A stretch of DNA of 64,000 nucleotides from Cellulosilyticum lentocellum DSM 5427 (GTDB lineage Bacteria > Bacillota > Clostridia > Lachnospirales > Cellulosilyticaceae). The DNA lies in assembly GCF_000178835.2 (NCBI RefSeq), contig NC_015275.1:3811001-3875000 (forward strand). Direction: 5' to 3'. The position numbers and the translations under genes were made by a program. Positions 1 through 7,032 of the stretch are shown here, piece after piece (position 1 is the first letter of the stretch; each line of letters opens with the position of its first letter). Below the pieces are notes generated by a model. It was not told the origin of the DNA and did no database searches. It saw only the letters and a program-made list of their open reading frames with translations.

Positions 1-615
1 AACGCCACCTTCTATAGATGTTTTTCCCTTTAAATCACCCTGTATTTTTACATCCCCGACACCCATTTTTGTATCTGTCTCTTGGCTTACAAGGTTATTA
101 ATAACGACTTCTCCTACTCCCCCTTTAAGCTCAAACGCATCTGTTACCACATTATCAATATGTGCTTCTCCAATACCCATCTCAATATCCATATGCTCTA
201 ATGACTTGCCTTCAGGTATATATAAAGTCATCTTTCCTATTTTAGTATTAAATCCAAATAAAGAAGGATGTTTGGCACTTTGCTTTATGACTAATTCATC
301 CTTTTTGACTTCATAGGAGAATACACCTGCTTTAGCATACGTAGCCTCTAGCTGGTAAGTATCACCTGTTTTAATTTCTAAGTCCATTGTATCTATATTT
401 AAAGTAAGCTTATCAAAGTTCTCTAGCTTTTCAGTAATCGTATTAAACTCCTCGCTATCGTAGTCCCTACTTACATAGGTTACGCCATTTACACCAATCT
501 TTACATTATTCCAGGTAACAGAGGTATCAGCACCTGCTACATATGCCCCAAAACATAAAACGCCGCCACTAATAATCAGTCCTATAGCTAAACCTAGTAC
601 ACTTCTTCCTCTCAT
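1..615 (-). CDS. DUF4097-type putative adhesin/envelope protein, C-terminus cut by window edge
   Basis: The minus frame is open from an ATG at 615 to the window edge, so only the N-terminal ~205 residues are visible. An AAGGAGGT ribosome binding site lies just upstream (621-630). The product starts with a short basic stretch and a hydrophobic signal/anchor segment (about residues 5-28). After it comes a repetitive beta-strand pattern with recurring G-x-G-[ED] turns (MGIGEAHI, GGVGEVVI, MGVGDVKI), typical of the DUF4097 right-handed beta-helix family. DUF4097 proteins are commonly paired with DUF1700 (HAAS) and PadR genes, as here, and are thought to act at the cell envelope. The exact function is not known. 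It follows the DUF1700 gene with a few bases between and is surely in its operon. Confidence 0.8.
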   Translation of the reverse strand, partial: MRGRSVLGLAIGLIISGGVLCFGAYVAGADTSVTWNNVKIGVNGVTYVSRDYDSEEFNTITEKLENFDKLTLNIDTMDLEIKTGDTYQLEATYAKAGVFSYEVKKDELVIKQSAKHPSLFGFNTKIGKMTLYIPEGKSLEHMDIEMGIGEAHIDNVVTDAFELKGGVGEVVINNLVSQETDTKMGVGDVKIQGDLKGKTSIEGGV

Positions 616-620
616 TTGAC

Positions 621-1334
621 TTACCTCCTTCCATAACTTCTATTTGTAATCAAATCTTTTATACTTCCTAAGAGGAAGACATTCACGAATTTATTAGCAT
701 ACTTTGTAACAAGCCCCATAATTAGAGCAAAGCCAAATATCGCAAGTGCTATACCTATTACGAATAAACCTGTCATAAACTGCCCACCTAAAGTGGCTGC
801 TCCTGCCATTAAACAAACCACTCCAGCTACCGAAAGCACAAAACTCACTATTCCCAAAGCAAAGATAGTCACTTCTATGCCTATTAATACCCCTATTGCC
901 CCAAATAACAAAGGAACAATGACTGGGATGGCAATAACAAGGAGTATAATAACCAACGGAGATGATCCTAGTGATTTAAAGCTGCTCCTGCTTTCTTTAT
1001 TTTCTTGTAGCTTAATATCATCTAAATTAATTGATCCTGCACTACTAGTGAAATCATTATTAGTTTGATATCCCTTATTACTAAAATCATAACTATTTTC
1101 AGGTTCCTTAGCCGTAAACTCATTACCATTTTCAGTCTCCCTATTATGAAAGTCCTCCATAATCTGCTTAGCAATTGCCCTAGGGTCACCTAACTCCTCA
1201 AGCACTCTTTCTTCATTTTCAGCTCCAGCTTCTTCAAAGTATTCCTCATAATACTCTAATGCCGCCTCAGCTTCTTGGTAAGGTAATTTGACAATCCCCG
1301 CTCGCAATTCTTTCATAAAATCTGTTCTATTCAT
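621..1334 (-). CDS. DUF1700/HAAS-domain membrane protein
   Basis: The start is taken at the ATG at 1334 (MNRTDFMKEL), preceded by GAGGGGGT; an upstream in-frame codon at 1352 has no site of its own. Residues 1-60 form the alpha-helical HAAS/DUF1700 domain: the pattern F-x-x-x-L-x-x-x-L, then EEYFEEAG, then ELGDPRAIAKQI is characteristic. A low-complexity linker follows, then three to four hydrophobic segments in the second half. HAAS proteins are usually controlled by a neighbouring PadR-type repressor and are found with DUF4097 partners, exactly the three genes here. The ATG overlaps the end of padR (ATGAATAG), so the two are probably translationally coupled. Biochemical role unknown. Confidence 0.85.
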   Translation of the reverse strand: MNRTDFMKELRAGIVKLPYQEAEAALEYYEEYFEEAGAENEERVLEELGDPRAIAKQIMEDFHNRETENGNEFTAKEPENSYDFSNKGYQTNNDFTSSAGSINLDDIKLQENKESRSSFKSLGSSPLVIILLVIAIPVIVPLLFGAIGVLIGIEVTIFALGIVSFVLSVAGVVCLMAGAATLGGQFMTGLFVIGIALAIFGFALIMGLVTKYANKFVNVFLLGSIKDLITNRSYGRR

Positions 1335-1647
1335 TCCTTGATACCCCCTCAAGTACTAAATCTATTTTTTCCTTAAACCCAGTCCATTCTACCTTATAGG
1401 TTTGTAGCTTTTCCTTTCCTTCTTCTGTAATCCCGTAATATCTTCTATTTCTCCCCTGAAAAGCTTCATCGTAAGTATTTAAAAGGCCATCCTTTTGTAA
1501 TCTTCTAAGAACAGGATACAACGTAGATTCTGAAACCTCCATTAACTCTTTTGCTTCCTGTGTTAAACGATAGCCATAGACATCTTCTTTTTCTATAATT
1601 GCTAAAATACATGCTTCTAATAAATTTCCACCTAATTGCAATGCCAT
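1327..1647 (-). CDS. PadR family transcriptional regulator
   Basis: The start is placed at the ATG at 1647 (MALQLGGNLL) because AAGGAGGGGT lies immediately upstream. The open frame extends 30 codons further, but that stretch runs across the promoter and is unlikely to be translated. The ~106-residue product is a winged-helix protein: LEACILAIIEKEDVYGYRLTQ, then SESTLYPVLRRLQKDGLL, then the wing GRNRRYYGITEEGKEKL, which is the PadR signature. It is the short PadR-s2 form with a brief C-terminal helix for dimerisation. PadR proteins repress their own operon and release DNA on ligand or stress signals. It is the first gene of the padR-DUF1700-DUF4097 operon. Confidence 0.92.
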   Translation of the reverse strand: MALQLGGNLLEACILAIIEKEDVYGYRLTQEAKELMEVSESTLYPVLRRLQKDGLLNTYDEAFQGRNRRYYGITEEGKEKLQTYKVEWTGFKEKIDLVLEGVSRNE

Positions 1648-1670
1648 CTTACCCCTCCTTGCTCTCCTAG

Positions 1671-1683
1671 GCATACTGTATGC
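1671..1683. promoter_or_regulatory. Perfect 13-base palindrome, candidate PadR operator
   Basis: GCATACTGTATGC is a perfect palindrome just downstream of the promoter and about 24 bases before the padR start codon. PadR proteins bind dyad sites in their own promoter region, so autoregulation is a fair inference. A binding test is needed to prove it. Confidence 0.4.
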
Positions 1684-1709
1684 TACATGAGTATTGTGTT
1701 GATATCTAT

Positions 1710-1737
1710 AGTATACGCAATATAATATACATTTCAA
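1710..1737 (-). promoter_or_regulatory. Probable sigma-A promoter of the padR operon
   Basis: On the minus strand TTGAAA (1732-1737) is followed after 16 bases by TATACT (1710-1715). Transcription would start near 1703, leaving a ~55 base leader to padR. It overlaps nothing else. Confidence 0.5.
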
Positions 1738-1807
1738 CGTAATATTATGATTTTTAATTATATTCTAATCTTCTAATCTTTTTTTCATAAAAGCAAGGGC
1801 CGAGTCC

Positions 1808-2010
1808 GCTATGTAGTCCAGCTAGGTGTCTTACTTTCAGCTGCTGTCTCACATCGTCAAGAGGCTCTCAACTCATACTACTTATGAACGACCAAAAACT
1901 CGCATTCGCTCAAACAATTGGTCTAAGAACCATAAGTAGCATTTCGTTAAGAGCCTCTAGACTCCGCTCCAAGGCATCTTCCAGCAAGCCACCTAGCTTC
2001 CCTACATAGC
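1808..2010. repeat. Long nested inverted-repeat (hairpin) element, ~200 bases
   Basis: This non-coding stretch is clearly richer in GC than the AT-rich flanks and folds end to end. Paired arms seen directly: 1808-1816 with 2002-2010 (9 bp), 1820-1828 with 1990-1998 (9 bp), 1842-1846 with 1982-1986, 1861-1868 with 1950-1957 (8 bp), 1878-1886 with 1931-1939 (9 bp) and 1890-1895 with 1918-1923 (6 bp). There is no convincing open frame. It could be a palindromic repeat spread through the genome (MITE/REP-like) or a structured RNA. The overall shape resembles a long irregular hairpin, but I see no sequence match to a named RNA family. Confidence 0.6.
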
Positions 2011-2100
2011 TACTGCTGGGCAAGAAAAAACTAGTGGACAAATTTACACCTTGTTACGTTGAAATATAATCACTTATTTTATTATTCTCTCTGAGTAAGA

Positions 2101-2291
2101 TTAAGTATGACTTATTCTTAACTCCTTTACTTCATCAATAGGCAAACCTATTTTAGCTGCAATAGTTGCATCATCTAATACATCTAATAGCGCTTTAGCA
2201 AGCTCCAATTCTCGTACTCTATTAGATTTTGTATAGCTAGAAGTAGTTTATAAAAGTCCTCTCCTAAGATTTTATTCTCTTCAAATAGCAT
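2101..2291 (-). pseudogene. Frameshifted C-terminal remnant of an Rpn/PD-(D/E)XK nuclease-family protein
   Basis: Directly downstream of the helicase gene two short minus frames together look like the tail of a longer protein. The first begins MLFEENKILGEDF at 2291 and ends about 35 codons later. The second carries LELAKALLDVLDDATIAAKIGL and P-IDEVKELR, ending at 2101. The ending pattern (helical lead, then an A-x-K-x-G-L-x-x-[ED]-E-[VI] helix pair) is what Rpn-family recombination-promoting nucleases and related transposase-like proteins show at their C-terminus. There is no start region, no nuclease motif and a frame change, so this is a fossil. Family assignment is by motif resemblance only. 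Confidence 0.5.
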
Positions 2292-2298
2292 GTCTGCT

Positions 2299-4236
2299 TT
2301 ATATATGGTAATTTTCTACACCTTCTGCTATTAAACCTATTGTTTTCATTTCTCCATACTGTACTTTATTAATTTGCATTCTTTCCTTTAAGTACTTACC
2401 TAATTCAATATCTTCACAGAAAACATAACATCCCTTTTGCCCTCGCGTCATCAACGTACGATACGTATTCCTAATAATTTTGTCAGCTAATGCCAATGCC
2501 TCATTTTCTCTTTTTTTACACTTGCCTAGTAGTCCATTAAGAGATTTATCTGTCTTAGCTCTCTTCGTATAGTCTGTTATTACTTTACCATCTCTATAAA
2601 TCATGTCCATTCCAATAATAACACCTACATAGTCAAACTCTAATCCTTGACAAGTATGAATACACCCTACTTCCTGTACAGATTCTTCATCTATAGCCCA
2701 TGTATTAGTATTTCCAAGATTCCAGCTCATGGAAAAATCATAATCCGGTAAATTAATATCATGTACATTTGTATTTTCTTTGCCTGCTTTAATCCATTCC
2801 CAACAATATCCAGCAACCATTCTTGCTTTATTATTTATGCTATTTTTTTCATAAATAATCTGCTTTAGTTCATTAGGATTATCTAGTACTTCAAATAAAT
2901 AGTCATGCTCAAATCCTATATCATTCGCTGTTTCTCTTATTCCCAAAACATCATCTATCCATGCTAAATATCCATCTGAGCCATTGCACCTAAACTGAGA
3001 ATCTAAACCCACCTTAATTACCTGTGCCCCTTGTTTCTTTGCAAAACTTTCAATCTCTTCAATACTTCCTACATCACTTGCTGTAACACGTTGGCATTCA
3101 TCTATAAAAAATATAGCACATTTTGCTGCATGGATGATTTCCTTGGTTTGATTTTCTCCTATGTTCTTAAACATCCCCGATTTTTCATTTAAACGATGAG
3201 CTTCATCAACTATCAGCACATCCAACTCATTTTTATTACTATCTACATAACTTCCCGAGCCTTTAAAAAGGTTATCAATATAACTCTTTTTATAGTTACT
3301 TTGAAGCCTTCGCTTATAGACTTCCCTGGGTGCGCTATTTTTTGAAATATATTGACATACCATGCTTTCATTTGTTAGCTGTACTAAAAGATTAATCGCT
3401 AAAACTGATTTCCCTGTACCTGGTCCACCCTCTACTATAATAACTTGCTTTTTACCGGTATCAAACGCAAATCTTGCTTGATTTAAGGCTGTTTCATATA
3501 CTACCTTCTGAGAGTCTATCATAACAAACTCCTGATTACCCTGTAACATTTTTAATAATGCATCCTGCAAAGATTTTGAAGGTCTAATTTTTCCATGCTC
3601 TATTTTATATAAAGTTTTATTTTGGTCGGGTTTCTGGACATATCTTTCTATAAATTCCCTTAACTTTTTCACATCTCCATTTTTAAAGAGTGGCGCTTTT
3701 TTAAGGCAACCATAGATTTCTTCATCTAAAATAGGGTCACCGTCTTGCGTAATATAATTATGCAAATAAGAACAAGGATGTAATTCTATATCTTGATTTT
3801 GAACTGTTTCATTATAATCTCTAATTATAGCCGCATATGACCAAGCTTGATATGAAGGATGAGCAACCTCTCTTTCTTTATGACCAACAAAAGTACGTAC
3901 AACATCCTCTTTATTTACTCGCTCTGCCTTTTGCCACTGTTTTAATTCGATTATAATGACAGTCTCTTTACCAAACTCATTTTCACCTGTTATTATAAAG
4001 TCTACTCTTTTAGAAGTAGTAGGCAATCGATATTCTATAGCAATACCAGCTTTCCTAGGAACAGCATTAGTGTTTAAAACCTTATACATGTACTGCATTG
4101 AATGATTCCATGAAGCAATTTCACTTTGGCTTGTCCTACCTATCTTGGTAGAATACTGCTCATATATTTTTTGCTCAATTAGATCTTCTTCTACATGTTC
4201 TAGAAACTCCTCTTTTGTAGCTTGATAAATAATCAT
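2299..4236 (-). CDS. Nuclease-like/DUF2075-type DNA/RNA helicase domain protein
   Basis: 645 residues. The N-terminal ~200 residues hold a PD-(D/E)XK-like arrangement: E69, D79 (KRVDFIIT) and E97-L-K99 (IIIELKQ). Residues ~235-645 form a superfamily-1-like ATPase: Walker A GGPGTGKS at 270-277, DEAH box LIVDEAHRL near 341-349, a QFRCNGSDGYLAWID segment, then CQGLEFDYVGVIIG, and a C-terminal LMTRGQKGCYVF that matches helicase motif VI. This is the layout of DUF2075 (Schlafen group 3-like) helicases. It starts at an ATG with AAGGAAG upstream and follows the MazG-like gene by 14 bases, so they form an operon. Related helicase-nuclease fusions occur in phage defence loci. That role here is inference, and the substrate is unknown. 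Confidence 0.8.
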   Translation of the reverse strand: MIIYQATKEEFLEHVEEDLIEQKIYEQYSTKIGRTSQSEIASWNHSMQYMYKVLNTNAVPRKAGIAIEYRLPTTSKRVDFIITGENEFGKETVIIIELKQWQKAERVNKEDVVRTFVGHKEREVAHPSYQAWSYAAIIRDYNETVQNQDIELHPCSYLHNYITQDGDPILDEEIYGCLKKAPLFKNGDVKKLREFIERYVQKPDQNKTLYKIEHGKIRPSKSLQDALLKMLQGNQEFVMIDSQKVVYETALNQARFAFDTGKKQVIIVEGGPGTGKSVLAINLLVQLTNESMVCQYISKNSAPREVYKRRLQSNYKKSYIDNLFKGSGSYVDSNKNELDVLIVDEAHRLNEKSGMFKNIGENQTKEIIHAAKCAIFFIDECQRVTASDVGSIEEIESFAKKQGAQVIKVGLDSQFRCNGSDGYLAWIDDVLGIRETANDIGFEHDYLFEVLDNPNELKQIIYEKNSINNKARMVAGYCWEWIKAGKENTNVHDINLPDYDFSMSWNLGNTNTWAIDEESVQEVGCIHTCQGLEFDYVGVIIGMDMIYRDGKVITDYTKRAKTDKSLNGLLGKCKKRENEALALADKIIRNTYRTLMTRGQKGCYVFCEDIELGKYLKERMQINKVQYGEMKTIGLIAEGVENYHI

Positions 4237-4250
4237 TTATCTACCCTTCC

Positions 4251-4565
4251 TTATAGCTCAGTATATTTTTTACTTGTTCCTCTTGCTTTTTCTACGGGAT
4301 ATTTGTTTTCATTCTTACTCATTTTATTCATAATTATTTCTTTATAATCTACACCTAATGCATCTGCCATAAATAAGCAATATACTATTACATCTGCTAA
4401 TTCTTCTCCAACCATTTCCTTGTTAAATTCATTTCCCCATTGAAAATGTTCCAATAGTTCTCCTGCCTCGATATTAATGGACTTTGCTAGATTTTCAGGA
4501 GAATGAAATTGCTTAAAATCTCTATCATCTCTAAACTTTCGTATACGTTCTAATATCTCTTCCAC
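4251..4565 (-). CDS. MazG-like nucleotide pyrophosphohydrolase
   Basis: 104 residues, GTG start with AAAGGGG upstream. It is the small all-alpha NTP pyrophosphohydrolase fold of the MazG/RS21-C6 (dCTPase-like) group. The metal-binding ExxE...ExxD signature is complete: E33-x-x-E36 in IEAGELLEHFQWG and E55-x-x-D58 in EELADVIVY. Such enzymes hydrolyse (d)NTPs to monophosphate and pyrophosphate for nucleotide-pool cleaning. Some act in defence by depleting nucleotides. It lies 14 bases upstream of the helicase gene on the same strand and is its only clear operon partner. Substrate (dCTP, modified dNTP or other) cannot be read from the sequence. Confidence 0.88.
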   Translation of the reverse strand: MEEILERIRKFRDDRDFKQFHSPENLAKSINIEAGELLEHFQWGNEFNKEMVGEELADVIVYCLFMADALGVDYKEIIMNKMSKNENKYPVEKARGTSKKYTEL

Positions 4566-4654
4566 GTTAAAGCCCCTTTCTCTTTATTCTTATTAATATT
4601 AGTATATTAATTTTAAACAACTTTTTCAAATTTTATTAGGGACTTATCATTCTC

Positions 4655-5050
4655 GCGGCATATATATAAATGTAAAAGTAAATCAAGTAACTTCCTCGGC
4701 ATAATTACCACAGCTTCAATCTGAGGAACTGACCGGGTCAGCCAAGTCTCAATCTATTGTTATAGGTACCTCTGGACTTAAGGAAAATGTTCACTGATGC
4801 GCTGCAAGGAAGGCGCCATATATAAGTTGCAAAAAAGCTTTTACACTGTTTTACAAATAAAGTTTTAAACCAGAGTCTTAAAGCCTTAGCTTCCTCATCA
4901 TAAGGGTGCACCGGCTAAGACTTTTAAGAGCTCCTCACTCTTCGTTTAAACTTTCATAGCTTATACCTGTGGCCTCTTTAAGTGCAAAGCGTACTGAGGA
5001 GCTACCCTTATGCCCTGTTTCAGCTATTGGTATAGGTTATATAAGTGAAT
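4655..5050. other. ~400-base gene-free structured region upstream of the mazG-like gene
   Basis: No supportable ORF. The best structure is in 4899-5012: CATAAGGGT at 4899-4907 pairs perfectly with 5004-5012, and AGCTCCTCA at 4929-4937 pairs perfectly with 4995-5003, enclosing a ~57-base head. The left half (4655-4830) has a small hairpin CTGAC-CGG-GTCAG near 4728-4740, a possible TTCCTC/GAGGAA pairing (4692-4697 with 4723-4728) and imperfect direct repeats near 4655-4669 and 4813-4825. GC content is visibly above that of its surroundings. Together with 1808-2010 it brackets the helicase/MazG operon. Confidence 0.45.
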
Positions 5051-5066
5051 AACGAGAGTCTGGCAC

Positions 5067-5116
5067 ATAGCAAAAGCCACCCCTTTAGATTTTTCTAAAG
5101 GGGTGGCCTTTGCTAT
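5067..5116. terminator. Long perfect stem-loop, terminator-like
   Basis: A 23-base arm at 5067-5089 pairs with 5094-5116 around a 4-base loop, with only slight imperfection. It lies 48 bases past the stop of the PurK-like gene (minus strand). Neither side has a classical U-run, so it may be a weak terminator, an RNA-stabilising hairpin or a repeat. Confidence 0.5.
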
Positions 5117-5163
5117 ATGATAAATATCTATAGAAACTTCAAATTCAACTCTTTTATTTCTTA

Positions 5164-6192
5164 TTAAGCCTTAGGCTCTTCTTTATCTCTTTTAATATAT
5201 AATTGATTTTGTCCTAATTGATAAAAATGATAAATACCTTTTTCCTCTTTTTGCTCCTTAACAGGTTTAATAGTTCCCTGTACATAAGCTTCTAATTCTG
5301 GTTTATTAATAGACATGCCCACTAATAAATGTAGATACTGCTCATAAATAGAAAGTTCATATGCTTCTAAGGTGAGAAGTCCTGCCATAGAGAGCTCTGG
5401 TGTAATCTCAATAAGTTCCACACTTTTGTTTGCTTTAATACCATATTTGATTGTAAAAGCGCCAATACCATTTATTTCTTTAAGCAGCTTTTTATTATAA
5501 CGATTAAGACGTGTTAACATAGTCTTAGATAAGCTGTCAGAAATCTTTAGATGACAAGTTTTATCTTCATCATTTAATTCTTCTACTGGGTCGTATATAT
5601 ATGCTTTTTCATCTTCATCGACAATACAAAGAAAAGTTATGATGCGGCTATACTTAGTAATAGGTTGCAGAATAAAGCTATCTGCTCCTTCATCTACTTC
5701 TAAGATAAAGTCTGCCAAATCTTCTTTATTATAAACAGCCATCTGCTCAGTTCGGTCTGTATATTGCTTAATAAACCTAAATGGCATTTCTAAATTCTCC
5801 ATTTGAGAAAAAGCTTGCTGCTTATTATCTTGATAATAAACCTTAGGCACTGGAATATCTAGAAATTCTAAAATATCCTGTACATTTTTAAAATGGCAAA
5901 GGTCTTTCATTGTTTCCTTATTTGGATAAGTTTTTGCATGGAGTTTAACATTTAACTCGAAATCCAATTTCGTATTAAAAATAAGAACATCACATCTTAA
6001 ACTTAGCTTTTGAATACTTTCATTGGTAATAGCTGATATAATGTGTTCATTTGCCAATTGGGAGCCTATACATCCCACTTTAGGATCTAACAGACTTGTT
6101 CTTATACCCACCTTAGCAGCTTCAATACAAAGCATTAAAGCTGAAGTTCCTCCTCCAACTATACCTATTTGCTTAATACCATTAAAGTTCAT
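5164..6192 (-). CDS. Divergent PurK-like ATP-grasp protein of unknown function
   Basis: 342 residues with GAGGAG 8 bases before the ATG. The N-terminus (IGIVGGGTSALMLCIEAAKVG) is the Rossmann-like pre-ATP-grasp domain seen in PurK/PurT, followed by a central ATP-grasp region (residues ~100-280). The expected C-terminal metal/ATP segment of PurK, E-x-x-P-R-x-H-N-S-G-H, is reduced to EITPELSMAGLLT, so the arginine/histidine part is gone. True PurK sits with pur genes, while this gene sits alone between an unknown membrane protein and structured DNA. It is best described as an orphan, probably repurposed ATP-grasp paralogue. An N5-CAIR synthase call would be unsafe. Confidence 0.65.
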   Translation of the reverse strand: MNFNGIKQIGIVGGGTSALMLCIEAAKVGIRTSLLDPKVGCIGSQLANEHIISAITNESIQKLSLRCDVLIFNTKLDFELNVKLHAKTYPNKETMKDLCHFKNVQDILEFLDIPVPKVYYQDNKQQAFSQMENLEMPFRFIKQYTDRTEQMAVYNKEDLADFILEVDEGADSFILQPITKYSRIITFLCIVDEDEKAYIYDPVEELNDEDKTCHLKISDSLSKTMLTRLNRYNKKLLKEINGIGAFTIKYGIKANKSVELIEITPELSMAGLLTLEAYELSIYEQYLHLLVGMSINKPELEAYVQGTIKPVKEQKEEKGIYHFYQLGQNQLYIKRDKEEPKA

Positions 6193-6216
6193 CTCTTTAT
6201 CTCCTCATTAACTTTT

Positions 6217-6909
6217 TTACTCGTTACCTTCATCTAATAAATAGTCAAGTAACTGGGCTGTTTTCTCAAGGTCCTTAACTGTAGTTGTTACACCAATAAT
6301 AAACTCATCATTGGCAGTAATGCAAGGGATATTAGCAAACTTAGAAATACGGATACCATATATGTGCTCTTCAGCCTCAACTAACTCTTGGTCGTCATTA
6401 TACTTCTGATTATAAGTTACTAATCGGTCCTCATACTTTTCTAGTAATCCACTAAACTCTGGCACCGTCTCTAATGGTACAAACATATCAGCACCTAACT
6501 GTCTGGTATAACTTTCAAACATCATAGGCTCTAAACCTAATACATCAAGTTCATCTGTCTTTACTAATAAAGGAATCTTTTGGAGCATAGCCATTCCCAT
6601 CTCGCCCATATTATCCCAGTCAACAATTGATAACCCTAAATCTGCATTAAACATTTCCTTGTATGACTTTACTACTTCAGGCTGCGTTTCATCATAATTC
6701 ATTTTCCCTGCTAGGACAATATCTACATCATGCACTTCCTGAGGTGTAAAAATAGAAATCACTAAGCTTGAAATAACTGCTGCCCCAATAATAAATGATA
6801 AAATATACCATCTATAGTATTCCCATATATGATTTACTTTTTGCTTAAACGTAAGTTCCTTAAAGTCCTTACCATACTTCTCCATATTTTGCTTGTCCTC
6901 CTGTTTCAT
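6217..6909 (-). CDS. Membrane-anchored protein of unknown function
   Basis: 230 residues. A charged N-terminal ~32 residues (…EKYGKDFKELTFKQKVNHIWEYYR…) precedes a single transmembrane helix at about 35-55 (WYILSFIIGAAVISSLVISIF). A ~170-residue extracytoplasmic domain follows, with no motif I recognise. Its pattern of alternating strands and helices (DIVLAGKMNYDE, ELDVLGLEPMMFE, IIGVTTTV) loosely suggests a periplasmic-binding-like fold, but that is weak. It has an AAAGGGGAAG site and lies 24 bases upstream of the PurK-like gene, so the two are likely co-transcribed. Confidence 0.7.
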   Translation of the reverse strand: MKQEDKQNMEKYGKDFKELTFKQKVNHIWEYYRWYILSFIIGAAVISSLVISIFTPQEVHDVDIVLAGKMNYDETQPEVVKSYKEMFNADLGLSIVDWDNMGEMGMAMLQKIPLLVKTDELDVLGLEPMMFESYTRQLGADMFVPLETVPEFSGLLEKYEDRLVTYNQKYNDDQELVEAEEHIYGIRISKFANIPCITANDEFIIGVTTTVKDLEKTAQLLDYLLDEGNE

Positions 6910-7032
6910 TCTTCCCCTTTGCCTTAGGTATAGAGTGTGCTATACTTATAGCAAGATTTTCGATTTTATTATAAACTATGTTAAATTATAAAGCAAAATT
7001 ATATTATTTATATGAATGTTAAGGAGGAATTT

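Noticed and set aside
1808-2010. 6S RNA
   Set aside because: The long hairpin shape is suggestive, but I see no sequence features specific to 6S and the element has matching outer stems like a repeat.
5164-6192. Calling this gene purK
   Set aside because: C-terminal active-site segment is not conserved and there are no purine genes nearby.
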